DNA of 64,000 bases from Nostoc parmelioides FACHB-3921 (GTDB taxonomy: Bacteria > Cyanobacteriota > Cyanobacteriia > Cyanobacteriales > Nostocaceae). This document shows, in pieces, positions 28,115-38,000 of this stretch (positions within the stretch are counted from its first letter, which is position 1; each line of letters begins with the position of its first letter). The notes under the pieces are model-generated. The model was not told the DNA's origin, made no database searches, and was given only the letters and a program-made list of their open reading frames with translations. The position numbers and the translations under genes are program-made. The DNA lies in the NCBI RefSeq assembly GCF_014696625.1, contig NZ_JACJQL010000015.1, forward strand, positions 1 through 64,000, in the 5' to 3' direction.

Positions 28115-28285
28115 AGGACTTACGCATGAAAACGAAAGATCAAGGGTTTGGAGAAGGGTATAGGAGTATGAATCAATTCAAAATTCAAAATAATTATTTT
28201 ACACCCCTATACCCTTAAACTCTTATACCCTTACACCCTTACACCCCTATACCCCTATACCCGGTCTCAACCGAAAATCTGGTAA
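28115..28285. repeat. AGGACTTAC element with telomere-like CCCTATACC runs (copy 2)
   Basis: Starts AGGACTTACGCATGAAAACG, then AAAGATCAAGGGTTTGGA, a plus/minus pair of AAGGGTATAGG and CCCTTACACC low-complexity runs, and CCGGTCTCAACCGAAAATCTGG. The copy at 29141-29283 shares all of these in the same order. The far terminal repeat seems lost here. Confidence 0.65.
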
Positions 28286-28460
28286 ATAAAAACCCATTTT
28301 CTATCAACGAAATACTGACGCTGTATTCATTTGAAATGTTGTTAGCCCAGTCTTTCCTGTTCTCAATTCCCAACGAGAAGGCTAACCTGAAAATGAGGGA
28401 AGCTCCTAATACCCCGTCGGCTCACCAGTTCCTAATTCCTATTTTCAAGACAGTTTGATT

Positions 28461-28955
28461 ATGTCCAGGTCTAAACTTTTTACCAAACCTTTCGATACTC
28501 ATGATGTTTATCCCTGTCCGGTTTGTCGAGTGGGGAAAATTTCTCACATACCATTGATGGAGGCGATGGGTTGTGATTTTTGCCACGAGATTTTTACTGT
28601 CAATATAGAACAACAGCAAATTAAGATGCCTTCTCGTCAACCTCCTTTAGTTTGGCGCTGGAATGGTTTTAACTGGGCGGAAGCTCAGTTAGAAGGTGTG
28701 GAATTAGGTTGGGGTTATGGGTTAGCCGCCACTATTTTTGTTTTACTGCCTACAACTTTGATTGGCATTGTCGCTTATTATTTTCCACCGACAGTCCATG
28801 ATCCTCTAACTTGGCTGCCGTATCTTTGGACAATATTAACTTTTTTGTCACATTTATCAATTATTATTTGGATTTTGATAGAAGTTTATCAAATTCCCGT
28901 AGCTGCGTATTTTCGAGCTATCACTAGGTGGACAAATAGGCAAGCCGAAAGATAA
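28461..28955 (+). CDS. Zinc-ribbon membrane protein, unknown function
   Basis: A 164-residue protein with an N-terminal zinc ribbon (CPVC, then CDFC, about residues 19-42), a Trp-rich stretch (VWRWNGFNWAEAQ) and two hydrophobic helices (about 90-115 and 122-145). I start at the ATG at 28461; a TTG two codons before is possible. Cys spacing fits metal binding. The soluble domain probably faces the cytoplasm. I recognise the layout from cyanobacterial hypothetical proteins but no function is known. Confidence 0.65.
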   Translation: MSRSKLFTKPFDTHDVYPCPVCRVGKISHIPLMEAMGCDFCHEIFTVNIEQQQIKMPSRQPPLVWRWNGFNWAEAQLEGVELGWGYGLAATIFVLLPTTLIGIVAYYFPPTVHDPLTWLPYLWTILTFLSHLSIIIWILIEVYQIPVAAYFRAITRWTNRQAER

Positions 28956-29140
28956 TTGCTAAAGCCTTCAGAATCTAGAATAGAGCAACAAGTAGAGTTG
29001 GATTTCCACACTCGATTCTGATTTCTGAACTCCCATCTCCGGCCTGGCAGGGAAAAAAGTTATTGATAGACTGAGTTTGCTGCGATAGGCTTATATAATG
29101 TCTGAGTACTAATGTTTTACCGTAGCATCTACAACTATGT

Positions 29141-29283
29141 AGAACTTACCCATGAAAACCAAAGATCAAGGGTTTGGACAAGGGTGTAGGGGTATAAGAG
29201 TATAAATGCTTGAAACCCTTACACCCCTGTACCCTTAAACCCTTACACCCGGTCTCAACAGATAATCTGTTTGCGTAAGTCCT
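29141..29283. repeat. AGGACTTAC element (copy 3, with both ends)
   Basis: Starts AGAACTTACCCATGAAAACC and ends GCGTAAGTCCT, so both terminal repeats are visible. Inside are GATCAAGGGTTTGGAC and paired AGGGGTATAAG / CCCTTACACCC runs as in copy 2. It occupies much of the 28956-29380 gap, where I see no gene; the rest of that gap shows nothing recognisable. Confidence 0.7.
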
Positions 29284-29380
29284 ACTATGTAAAAGTGACT
29301 ACGGAACTGCCCAGTCCCTATTGATAAATATGGAGGGCTATATCTCTCATAATTAAGTTGATTCGCCACTAAAACATCTT

Positions 29381-30034
29381 ATGAGCGAGCTGGAGCGGTA
29401 TTATAGGGTATTGGAATTGGAAGTAGGGGCTACCCTTGAGGAAGTTAACCAAGCTTATAAAGATTTGGTGTTTGTGTGGCATCCCGATCGCCTACCCAAA
29501 GATAATGTCCGCTTGCAACAAAAAGCACAAGACAAACTCAAGGCTATTAACGAAGCTCGTGACAAATTACGCTCGTTAAATGGCAATGGTAAGGCTCATC
29601 ATGTTTATCACCATCGCCCACCAGAACCCCAAAAATCATACCAAGAAACCCATCAGCCACAAAAACAGAACTCAGACTTGAGTGGCAAAGATTTTAGTCG
29701 GGCAAATTTGAGTAACAAAGATTTATCTGGCAGAAACCTCAGCTATGCTAACCTGAGCGGTGCTAATCTCAGTGACACTTTTATGCACAAAGTGATTCTC
29801 AGAGGCGCGGATTTGTCAGAGGCCAACTTGTTTAGAGCCAATTTACTCTTAGCTGACTTAAGAGAAGCTAATTTACGTTCTGCTAATTTAATTGGTGCTG
29901 ATCTGAGTGGTGCTGACTTGCGGGGTGCAGACCTGACAGGCGCGCGGATTCGTTCAGGCGATCGCCTACTGGTAAAGTTGATAGGCGCAAACTTAAGTGG
30001 TGCGATTATGCCTGACGGGCTAGTTCATCGTTAA
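29381..30034 (+). CDS. J-domain protein with pentapeptide repeats
   Basis: A 217-residue protein with an N-terminal DnaJ domain (about residues 4-66; [20 protein letters not shown] and the essential HPD in FVWHPDRLP), a short His/Gln/Pro linker, and about 17 pentapeptide repeats of the A(D/N)LxX type from residue 100 onward ([20 protein letters not shown] and so on), which fold into a right-handed beta-helix. The J domain should stimulate a DnaK-type Hsp70; the beta-helix probably binds a client or partner. Such fusions are typical of cyanobacteria. Standalone gene; specific role unknown. Confidence 0.88.
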   Translation: MSELERYYRVLELEVGATLEEVNQAYKDLVFVWHPDRLPKDNVRLQQKAQDKLKAINEARDKLRSLNGNGKAHHVYHHRPPEPQKSYQETHQPQKQNSDLSGKDFSRANLSNKDLSGRNLSYANLSGANLSDTFMHKVILRGADLSEANLFRANLLLADLREANLRSANLIGADLSGADLRGADLTGARIRSGDRLLVKLIGANLSGAIMPDGLVHR

Positions 30035-30298
30035 CGAACCGTGCTGAGTTGGAAATTCTTGTTTTAAGCTAAATTTCCCACTGATCAATCAGTTATTTGG
30101 TTAAAATCTATTTCGATTCCTGACAGGGATTGATACAACGTGAGTTCGATGACATGAAAGACTCCATCCCCTTGTGGGTGGAATTTTCGGTAATGGGTAA
30201 TTGGGACAACATTTAGCAATGACCCATTACCTATGACCAAAATCGGCTCTATATATTGTGGCTAAATTTTGGCTTACCTGATACTCAGACAATGATTT

Positions 30299-31243
30299 AT
30301 GAACGAAAACACGGTAAAAGTAGTTAAAAATGAGTCATTTCCAGCAGGAGATTATGTTTCGTCTGGGTTTTCTACTATTCAACCAGATTCATGTTTTCCT
30401 AATATGATTTTGGGCAACAGATATGATTCTTTGTGGTTTTATCTCCGGCGAGATATTGCCCATAACTTTTATGTTGATCAGCGCCGTCAAGAGGTGGGAT
30501 TTGTTAGCAGAGATGAGGCTCACATTTTATACAATACAGCTTTAAAATTTCAGGGGAAAAAAGCTTTAGAAATAGGTTGTTGGATGGGTTGGTCAGCTTG
30601 TCATTTAGCTCTAGGAGGAGTGGAACTTGATGTCATTGATCCTATGCTCGCTGAACAATTGTTTAATGAAAGCGTGACAGAATCACTGAAGTTAGCAGGG
30701 GTGAAGGAATCGGTAAATCTCATACCAGGATACAGCCCCCAAAAAGTAGAAGAGATAGCAAATCAATTTCAACGTAAATGGTCGTTGATTTTTATAGATG
30801 GTCATCACGAAGCACCAGCCCCACTTAATGATGCAATTATTTGTGAACAATTTGCAGAACCGGACGCTTTAATTTTATTTCACGATTTGGCTTCTCCTGA
30901 TGTAGGGCAAGGGTTAGACTATTTGAAAGAGAAAGGTTGGAACACAATGGTATATCAAACCATGCAAATTATGGGAGTTGCATGGCGAGGTAATGTTGAA
31001 CCTGTCACACATCAACCAGATGCTAATATTGACTGGCAATTACCGCCGCATTTACAAGATTATGTTGTTAGTGGTGTCAGTCAAACTGTAGGAAAAGATA
31101 AGTTGGGAGAAATTCTCAAAACACTCCAACCCTATACATTATTAAGTAAAGCCCAGTTATTCTCGCTTTACAGTCACGCAAAACAAGCATATGCCTATCT
31201 TTTTTGGCTACCGCAGATGTTAGTCAGGCGATCGCTAAAATGA
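30299..31243 (+). CDS. Class I SAM-dependent methyltransferase-like protein
   Basis: A 314-residue protein with a Rossmann-type fold: KKALEIGCWMGWSACHLAL (motif I), VELDVIDPM (acidic end of strand two), then WSLIFIDGHHEAPAPLNDA and ALILFHDLASPDVGQG, which match the Methyltransf_24 group, where the DGxH motif sits near the active site. The acceptor is unknown; relatives act on sugars or natural products. The C-terminal 60 residues are helical. The ATG at 30299 follows a gap with no repeats of note. No neighbour suggests a pathway. Confidence 0.75.
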   Translation: MNENTVKVVKNESFPAGDYVSSGFSTIQPDSCFPNMILGNRYDSLWFYLRRDIAHNFYVDQRRQEVGFVSRDEAHILYNTALKFQGKKALEIGCWMGWSACHLALGGVELDVIDPMLAEQLFNESVTESLKLAGVKESVNLIPGYSPQKVEEIANQFQRKWSLIFIDGHHEAPAPLNDAIICEQFAEPDALILFHDLASPDVGQGLDYLKEKGWNTMVYQTMQIMGVAWRGNVEPVTHQPDANIDWQLPPHLQDYVVSGVSQTVGKDKLGEILKTLQPYTLLSKAQLFSLYSHAKQAYAYLFWLPQMLVRRSLK

Positions 31244-31293
31244 AAATAAAAAACGACTAGGTTGAGCTTATACTAGCTTTATTTACCATAAAT

Positions 31294-31415
31294 AAAGCCA
31301 TTTGTAGGGGCAGAGAGGACAGGAAATAGGCTTGGAAGGCTTTTAGTATCAAAATTTTGTTACTAAAATATGTCCTCAACTCTCGGAAAACTGCCATATC
31401 TCTACAGATGGCTTT
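31294..31415. repeat. 122-bp inverted-repeat (MITE-like) element
   Basis: AAAGCCATTTGTAG (31294-31307) is the near-perfect complement of CTACAGATGGCTTT (31402-31415); inside, AGAGAGGACA pairs loosely with TGTCCTCAACTCTC. Just upstream a 9-bp stem CTTTATTTA/TAAATAAAG (31277-31297) could end transcription between the convergent genes. Confidence 0.65.
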
Positions 31416-31423
31416 CTCTATGG

Positions 31424-31915
31424 TTAGCTTTTATATATTCTTATGATTGGTGTCATCTTCGGGTGATAGGGATTGCTAAGGTTTAATTTATAGAAAGCTC
31501 GGAATATATTTTCATGTTTATTACCTTTTACGGTAATGATATAAGTTGCAGCTTGGTCAGAGAGTTTTTCCACGTTTTCAATCTGTTTATTTTGAATCAG
31601 TTGGGTTTCGGTTATTTTCTTAGTTTTTTGAGAGTTAGTACTAAACAAACAAAAAACACCTGTGGAATTGGGAAGTTTTAGCACTTGTAAAAAATATTTT
31701 TCTTTATTAGCATTAAACCTCGATGTAAAGTATATAGTTGCGCGGCTTTGTGGCGGAATTTTTTGCATATTTTGTGGCGTTCTGCGATGATAGCGACAAT
31801 TTTTATCAATTATCGCTTCACCAGCAATAACAGGATTTGTAAACGTTGCTACATAACTGAAAAACAATCCGATAATTGTTAAATTCAATACAATATTGAT
31901 TGAGAATTTAAACAT
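31424..31915 (-). CDS. Secreted or periplasmic protein, unknown function
   Basis: A 163-residue precursor with a signal peptide (MFKFSINIVLNLTIIGLFFS, cleavage probably after VIAGEA) and a basic, Lys/Asn-rich mature part with two Cys (NCRYHRRT and GVFCLF). Beta-strand-like segments suggest a small globular domain. No family recognised. A weak A-rich ribosome region precedes the ATG at 31915. It is convergent with the methyltransferase gene across a MITE-like repeat. Confidence 0.5.
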   Translation of the reverse strand: MFKFSINIVLNLTIIGLFFSYVATFTNPVIAGEAIIDKNCRYHRRTPQNMQKIPPQSRATIYFTSRFNANKEKYFLQVLKLPNSTGVFCLFSTNSQKTKKITETQLIQNKQIENVEKLSDQAATYIITVKGNKHENIFRAFYKLNLSNPYHPKMTPIIRIYKS

Positions 31916-32103
31916 GGATGTAACTCCTCACATTATCTATGATGATGGAGTCCATTGATAAGAAGTTCCTAAGCTTATTGAATAATTAGATAATAAGCAC
32001 TCATGTATTAATGAACGAGTATAAAAAGATATTTAAAGATATTACCTACTATTTAATTCGTAGAATCGACAGTAGTTTATTATATTTATGATTACTTGCT
32101 TTA

Positions 32104-32224
32104 TAAGCTAATGTACGCCTAAATTGCATAACTAATAATATAAAACTGTTAACAGTTAACTGTTGACAGTCAACGGTTAACAGCCCTCACGATGGATTAT
32201 GCAACTTAAAAGCAGAATAGCTTA
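32104..32224. repeat. TAAGCTA element, copy 1 (121 bp)
   Basis: Ends TAAGCTA and TAGCTTA; inner arms AAATTGCATAA and TTATGCAACTT; centre with GTTAACAGTTAACTGTTGAC-type repeats; right part ACGATGGATTATGCAAC and AAAGCAGAATAGCTTA. The same order is seen at 42604-42730 and 44033-44131. It fills the gap just before the monooxygenase gene, so its end may matter for that promoter. Confidence 0.8.
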
Positions 32225-32246
32225 TTAAATCTTTATCCGTATAAGT

Positions 32247-33764
32247 ATGCCAGAAAATAAATCAACACACGAAACAACGAAAGAGCAATCTGTATTACAA
32301 CAATTTCCATTACCCACTGATGTAAATTCACATATATACGATGTGATTGTTGTTGGTGCTGGGCCTATTGGTTTGGCCACAGCTATCGGTTTACATAAAC
32401 GGGGTATTGAAAACATTGTTGTATTAGATCAGACCCGTGCTTTTCGTCAGGTTGGTCAAAGTTTGGATCTTCTTCCCAATGGATTAAAAGCTCTCAGATG
32501 TTTGGATAATAATGCTTATGAAGCAGTGAAAACGGCCAGTATTACTTTTGCGAAGTCTCAGCCTAAATCTCAAAATAAAACAGAACCTGATACTGCACAA
32601 AAGTGGCATTGCAGAAATTTACAAGGACAGATAATTTACTCCATTCCTCTCGATTTTGATCAATGGGTTCAAGATTACGGTGAAGGTCGATTAACAATAA
32701 CTTGGTACGATTTGCAAACAGCTTTAAGAAACTTACTGCCCCAAGATAAAGTTAAGGCTAATCACCGTTGCATCAATATTGTAGATGAGCCAGAGAATGA
32801 ATATGTGCAGTTAGATTTTTTATCTGACACTACACTAGAAGCCAATCCTTATGCTCATTGGAATGACACAGATTCGGAAAATTCTGAGGATAATTTCCAA
32901 CAATCAGTAACAAAATCTTTCCGAGCTAAACTAATAGTAGCCGCAGATGGAATTAACTCGACAATCCGTAGAGTTATGTATCAAGATAGTCCAAATCAAG
33001 ATTTATCCAGACCTGAATATTCTGGGTTTGCCGCTATAACTTGTCAAGGTCTTGTTGATCTCCCCAAGGAATTAGAAATAGAACTCGAAGATAAGTTTTT
33101 ACAAGGCTCAAGAATTGTTACCATATTTGATGGTGAAATATCCAAAAATGCGGCAGATGATACACCAGATATCAGAATATTGTTATTCCACAGAGCTAAT
33201 CAGTTTGGATATATCGTACATTTGCCCGTAGCTTTGGAGTCTTTGCAAAATCCGCCTAATAATTCTTTACAAGAATTAGTTATGCAGGTATTTGCACAAG
33301 CGGGATTTCCCGATTCTCTGCGGCAATTAGTTCTTTTATCTCCACCAGCTAATATAAAACAGCGTCCATATTATGTGCATCGCGTCACTAGTTCAGATTC
33401 AGACAATAGTATAAATACATCTTCTCAAATTCAACCCAAATGGAGTGTTGGACGAGTTGTATTAGTTGGTGATGCGGCACATGGAATGCCCCCATTCATG
33501 GCTCAAGGTGCTAATCAAGGATTGGAAGATGCGTTAATAGTAGCCACACTAATTGCTAAAATTGCCCAAGGTAATGATTGGTATGACCAACAAGCTATAG
33601 ATACAGCATTTGAGAAATATGAATCGCTTCGTCGCCCATTGATGGCTTATGTGCAGCAGGCAACATTAAAACGTTCTCCTTATGCTTCAGAAAAACATTG
33701 GCAAAGTTACTCTCAACAAGTTTATCAGCGTAATTTTGACGAAATAATAGAGGGGTTGTTGTAA
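32247..33764 (+). CDS. FAD-dependent aromatic-type monooxygenase
   Basis: A 505-residue flavoprotein of the UbiH/PHBH hydroxylase class. Signatures: YDVIVVGAGPIGLATAIGL (FAD Rossmann motif, about residues 31-50), the mid-chain LIVAADGINSTIRR (DG motif) and the GD motif VVLVGDAAHGMPPFMAQGANQGLEDA. The 30 N-terminal residues are polar and extra. These enzymes add one oxygen atom from O2 with NAD(P)H; the substrate is not evident, and no neighbouring pathway gene points to one. Full length for the class. The acidic insertion around residues 205-225 (NDTDSENSEDN) is unusual. Confidence 0.85.
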   Translation: MPENKSTHETTKEQSVLQQFPLPTDVNSHIYDVIVVGAGPIGLATAIGLHKRGIENIVVLDQTRAFRQVGQSLDLLPNGLKALRCLDNNAYEAVKTASITFAKSQPKSQNKTEPDTAQKWHCRNLQGQIIYSIPLDFDQWVQDYGEGRLTITWYDLQTALRNLLPQDKVKANHRCINIVDEPENEYVQLDFLSDTTLEANPYAHWNDTDSENSEDNFQQSVTKSFRAKLIVAADGINSTIRRVMYQDSPNQDLSRPEYSGFAAITCQGLVDLPKELEIELEDKFLQGSRIVTIFDGEISKNAADDTPDIRILLFHRANQFGYIVHLPVALESLQNPPNNSLQELVMQVFAQAGFPDSLRQLVLLSPPANIKQRPYYVHRVTSSDSDNSINTSSQIQPKWSVGRVVLVGDAAHGMPPFMAQGANQGLEDALIVATLIAKIAQGNDWYDQQAIDTAFEKYESLRRPLMAYVQQATLKRSPYASEKHWQSYSQQVYQRNFDEIIEGLL

Positions 33765-33782
33765 GAATTCATGCAGAAAAAT

Positions 33783-33807
33783 ACCCGACCTGTTGGAAAG
33801 GTCGGGT
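33783..33807 (-). terminator. Terminator of the hli cluster
   Basis: ACCCGACC (33783-33790) and GGTCGGGT (33800-33807) form an 8-bp stem; on the minus strand it is followed by ATTTTT. It lies 16 bp past the last hli stop, between that gene and the convergent monooxygenase gene. Confidence 0.75.
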
Positions 33808-33822
33808 CTTGATGCTGTGATT

Positions 33823-34026
33823 TTAATATCGGATGAGGTGTAATACATCGCGTAGGACGCTGTAGCCTGCTAAATCCCACAGCAAATAAGCCAGAAATCC
33901 AATCATTGCTAGGCGGCCGTTCCATATTTCGGCTTGTGGTGTCCAGCCGAATAGAAAAGCATTACGGTCTACACCGTTATATGCGGGTGCAACAGGTGGT
34001 AAATCAGTGGATGGACGAGTTTGCAT
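33823..34026 (-). CDS. hli: High-light-inducible protein (Hlip), third copy
   Basis: A 67-residue single-helix chlorophyll a/b-binding-like protein, with the motif AEIWNGRLAMIGFLAYLLWDL; Glu and Arg with Asn bind chlorophyll in this family, and the Hlip proteins sit in thylakoids, where they dissipate energy and help photosystem assembly under stress. The last residues read HLIRY where the other two copies have HLIGY. A good AGGAGGA ribosome site precedes the ATG. Third of three tandem copies. Confidence 0.93.
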   Translation of the reverse strand: MQTRPSTDLPPVAPAYNGVDRNAFLFGWTPQAEIWNGRLAMIGFLAYLLWDLAGYSVLRDVLHLIRY

Positions 34027-34071
34027 CGTTCTTCCTCCTATAATAAAGTTGATGTTCGACTACAGAATTTT

Positions 34072-34284
34072 TTAGTAACCGATAAGATGTAATACATCAC
34101 GCAGGACGCTGTAGCCTGCTAAATCCCACAGTAAATAAGCTAGAAATCCAATCATTGCCAAACGACCATTCCATATTTCCGATTGGGGAGTCCAGCCAAA
34201 CAGAAAAGCGTTGCGGTCTACACCGTTGTATTCGGGTGCGATGGCTGGTAAGTCGGTAGAAGGACGAGTTTCACGAGTTGCCAT
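34072..34284 (-). CDS. hli: High-light-inducible protein (Hlip), second copy
   Basis: A 70-residue Hlip. From VDRNAFLFGW to the C-terminus it is almost the same as its two neighbours, with SEIWNGRLAMIGFLAYLLWD as the chlorophyll-binding helix. The N-terminus has three extra residues (MATRETRPSTD). An AGAGGAG ribosome site lies upstream. Gaps to neighbours are 45 bp each, so all three are probably one transcript, expected to rise in high light or nutrient stress. Confidence 0.93.
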   Translation of the reverse strand: MATRETRPSTDLPAIAPEYNGVDRNAFLFGWTPQSEIWNGRLAMIGFLAYLLWDLAGYSVLRDVLHLIGY

Positions 34285-34329
34285 CTTTTTTCTCCTCTAA
34301 ATAAAGCTGATATTCAGTGATGAAATTTT

Positions 34330-34533
34330 CTAATAGCCGATAAGATGTAATACATCACGCAGAACGCTGTAGCCTGCTAAATCCCACAGCAAATAAGCTA
34401 GAAATCCAATCATTGCTAAACGTCCGTTCCATATTTCCGATTGGGGATTCCAACCAAACAGAAAAGCGTTGCGGTCTACACCGTTGTATTCTGTGGCAAC
34501 TTTTGGTAAGTCAGTAGTAGAGCGAGTTTCCAT
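34330..34533 (-). CDS. hli: High-light-inducible protein (Hlip), first copy
   Basis: A 67-residue Hlip and the promoter-proximal gene of the trio. N-terminus METRSTTDLPKVATEYNG, then the shared VDRNAFLFGWNPQ and the chlorophyll-binding helix. Only an AGGG ribosome site is visible, weaker than those of the other two. The three genes look like recent duplications because divergence is almost confined to the first 20 residues. Confidence 0.93.
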   Translation of the reverse strand: METRSTTDLPKVATEYNGVDRNAFLFGWNPQSEIWNGRLAMIGFLAYLLWDLAGYSVLRDVLHLIGY

Positions 34534-35045
34534 TTTTTTACCCTGAATAATTGCGTTACTTAACTTTACTTTAGCTATTCATCGAGCAGATGCTTTCTGT
34601 CGGTGGGTACAAAGTATAGGCACTTCTAGGGGACTATTACTGAATACATTTCAATGCTGTCAAATACCCCTGAAGGAGGTGATAAAAATCATATTTGTAA
34701 ATAAATGTAAACTTGCTAGATAAATTCACAAAAAAATAGCTTATTTAAATAAATATATTCACGGTTATCAAGCAATTAAAAACAAATTTAGAATAACTAT
34801 GATTAGCAAGGCTTTTGGGTTCATATTCAGATAAAATTCCCAGAAAATTGCCATCTTTAAATAATCAAAGTTCTATCTACCGCAGGATATAGGTTTCAAA
34901 CTTTGGAGGGATGTTCTGATGTACTAAATTCTTGGATTCTGTAAGCAAGAAGATTTGGGTATTGCGATAGATACAGAAATTACAGTCGTAGCTGACAAAA
35001 TTCTAAATCCATCCAAATTTAAATTGCTTAGAAGAAGGAAATACA
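34534..35045. other. Divergent promoter region, hli and repeat-protein genes
   Basis: 512 bp, A+T-rich. It must contain the promoters for the hli transcript (minus) and the large repeat protein (plus). I see no riboswitch, repeat element or small gene. An AAGGAA site just before 35046 serves the downstream start. Confidence 0.4.
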
Positions 35046-38000
35046 ATGTTTCAAAGTACGGAAATTATATTGGAAATGTTCAAGCCCCCATTATGGGTGG
35101 CACAAATTCCAGTCGAGACAACAGGCGTTACACCAGCACAAGCATCGGTTCTGACTTCTGGCCCGCGCTTTTTCGTGGCTTTGCTTTCTGGGGTGATTCT
35201 CGCCTTTGCCTTCCAGTTAGTATTAACCAACCTCTCTGTAGCCGCAGGTATTTCCTACCTGGGGCGTTCATCTGACTCAGGGTCAGATACGGGGGAAACA
35301 GGAAGCTTTGGAGGGACGATTCGCAAGATTGGTACAGCTGTGGGGCTGTGGACACTAATTACTGTGACGATCGCCTTATTAGTCGCTTCTTTCTTAGCGG
35401 TCAAACTCAGCCTAGTCATTCTAGACCCTAGACTGGGTGCAATTCTCGGTCTGGTGATTTGGGGTGCATACTTCCTGCTGTTAGTTTGGGTGAGTTCCAC
35501 TACAGTTGGTTCCCTCATCGGATCGGTAGTTAACACCGCCACCTCTGGCTTTCAGGCTATTATGGGGACAGCTACCGCCGCTTTAGGAGCAAAAGCCGTT
35601 AATCAACAGGTTGTAGCCACAGCCGAAGCCGCCGCCGCCGCCGTGCGTCGAGAATTAGGCAGTGCCATCGACCCTTTGAGTATCCGTGAAAACATAGAAG
35701 ATTATATTGAAAAACTGCGTCCACCAGAGTTAGACATATCTAATATTCGCAGTGAGTTTGAAAGGTTACTGAGTGACCCTCAATTAAAAGCGATCGCCGG
35801 TAGTCCAGATTTACGTAATATTGATCGGCAAAAGTTCATTGATTTAGTGAGCAGCCGTACCGACCTTTCCAAGCGAGACGTGAAGCGGATAGCTGACACC
35901 TTATACAATGTTTGGCAGCAAACGGTAACTCAGCAACAACCTACCCAAGACCGTTTGGGTGAGTTGGTTGAATATCTAAAATCTCTGCCACCGGGACAAG
36001 CTAAGACTGATGAACTCAGTGCCAAGTTGGACAGATTAATTACTGACAGCCGTTCCGCGAAGGAAGCAGACCAAAAATCTACAGCAGTAGGGCCAATTCA
36101 AAGCACCATCCAACAAGGTATATCCGCACTCACTGGGATTGCTTTGGGGAGAACAGATTTATCTGATTTGGATGTGGAAAAAATTTGGCAAGCACTCACC
36201 ACAGCTAAAGATAAAGCTACAGATCAAGCAGGTAAATTAGGCTTACCTGTGCCATCACAACCATATAGCCCCATTCGGGCGGATGTGGAAAACTATCTGT
36301 CTAACACCTATGCTTGGCAGTTGAGTGAGCAAAGAATTGCGGAAGAATTCCGTGATGTCATCCATGACCCAGCAGCCGACCCTGGGACAGTGCGCCGGGA
36401 ACTAGAACGCCTTTCCCGCAATGATTTTGTGAACATCTTGCAACAACGGGGACTACTTACCCAAGCCCAAATTCAGCACATTGCCGACCAGCTAGAAGCT
36501 GTGCGTCAGTCAGTTCTGGTAATAGTCACAGCCGATGAGGAACGAGAAATTACCCAAGATTTGCAACGCCGAATCGAAAGTTATTTGCTGGTGACCAATA
36601 AAGCAGATTTGACACCAGAAGGGATTGAGCGAGATTTCAAACCCCTTTTGGAAGATGCAGATGCAGATCATGAAACCCTGACTCGGCGACTGGCAATAAT
36701 TGACCGCTATTCCATGCAGCAGATATTGTTAGAACGCAATGATATGCAGCCAGGGGAACCAGACAGAATTATTGATGATTTGGAAAGACAGCGCGATCGC
36801 GTCTTGTTAGAGTCGAAAAACTTGGCAGACCAAGCCAAATATCAAGCAGAAACCCTGTGGTTAAATGTCGAGTCATATCTGCGTAACACTGGCAAAGGTG
36901 AATTAAACCCTGATGCGATCCGTGGCGATCTGAAAACACTATTAGCAGATCCCCAAGCTGGAATCTCAGCAATTCGGGCGCGTTTGTCTCGCTTTGACCG
37001 GGATACATTAGTGCAGTTGCTCAGTCAACGCCAAGATATTAGCGAAGACCAAGCCCATCAGATTATTAATACTGTGGAAGAGTCTTGGCATAGTGTCCGC
37101 CACACACCCCAAATAGTAGCCGACAAAGCCAAAGAGCAGTACGACACTGTAACCACAACTATTTCTGATTATCTACGCAAAACAGGCAAAGAAGAACTTA
37201 ACCCCGAAGGGATTCAACGGGATTTAAATAGACTGTTTGAAAATCCCCAAGAAGGTGCAGTTGCTTTACGTCGTCGTTTATCCCAAGTAGACCGGGACAC
37301 CTTAGTAAAATTACTTAGTCAACGCCAAGACTTGAGCGAACAGCAAGTCAATGAAGTGATTGACTCAGTACAAACTTCCATCCGCAATATTGTGCGCGCG
37401 CCGCGTCGCCTAGCTACCCGCACTCAACAACAGGTGCAGAACTTCCAAGCATACTTGACAGAATACTTGCGGCAAACTGGTAAGGAAGAATTGAATCCAG
37501 AAGGCATTAAACGTGACGTGCAGTTATTACTGCATGATCCACGAGTTGGGGTAGAAAGCTTGAGCGATCGCCTAGCCCATTTTGACCGTTCCACAATTAT
37601 TGCTCTGTTGAAGATTAGAGAAGATATCAGCGACGAGGAAGCAGCCAGAATTGCTGACAATATAGTTTCTGTAAAAGAGCAATTTGTCGAACAGGTGCGG
37701 AGTATCCAACGGCGGATTCACGACGTAATTGACGGGATTTTTGACCGTATCCGTAACTACCTCAACGCTTTGGAACGTCCCGAACTCAACTACGATGGCA
37801 TTAAGCGGGATGTTCGCACCTTATTAGAAGACCCACAGGCCGGATTCGATGCTTTGCGCGATCGCCTATCCTCATTCAACCGCGAAACTTTAGTAGCGAT
37901 CGTCAGTTCCCGCGAGGACATCTCTGAGGAAGATGCTAACCGCGTCATTGACCAGATAGAACGAGCGCGCAACACCGTATTACAACGGGCTGAACGTCTA

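Noticed and set aside
28422..28640. 72-aa minus-strand frame
   Set aside because: It lies opposite the zinc-ribbon gene, whose CxxC motifs and membrane helices are convincing; this is its shadow.
34680..35045. Riboswitch or small gene upstream of the repeat-protein gene
   Set aside because: I looked for conserved aptamer cores and short ORFs with ribosome sites and saw none.
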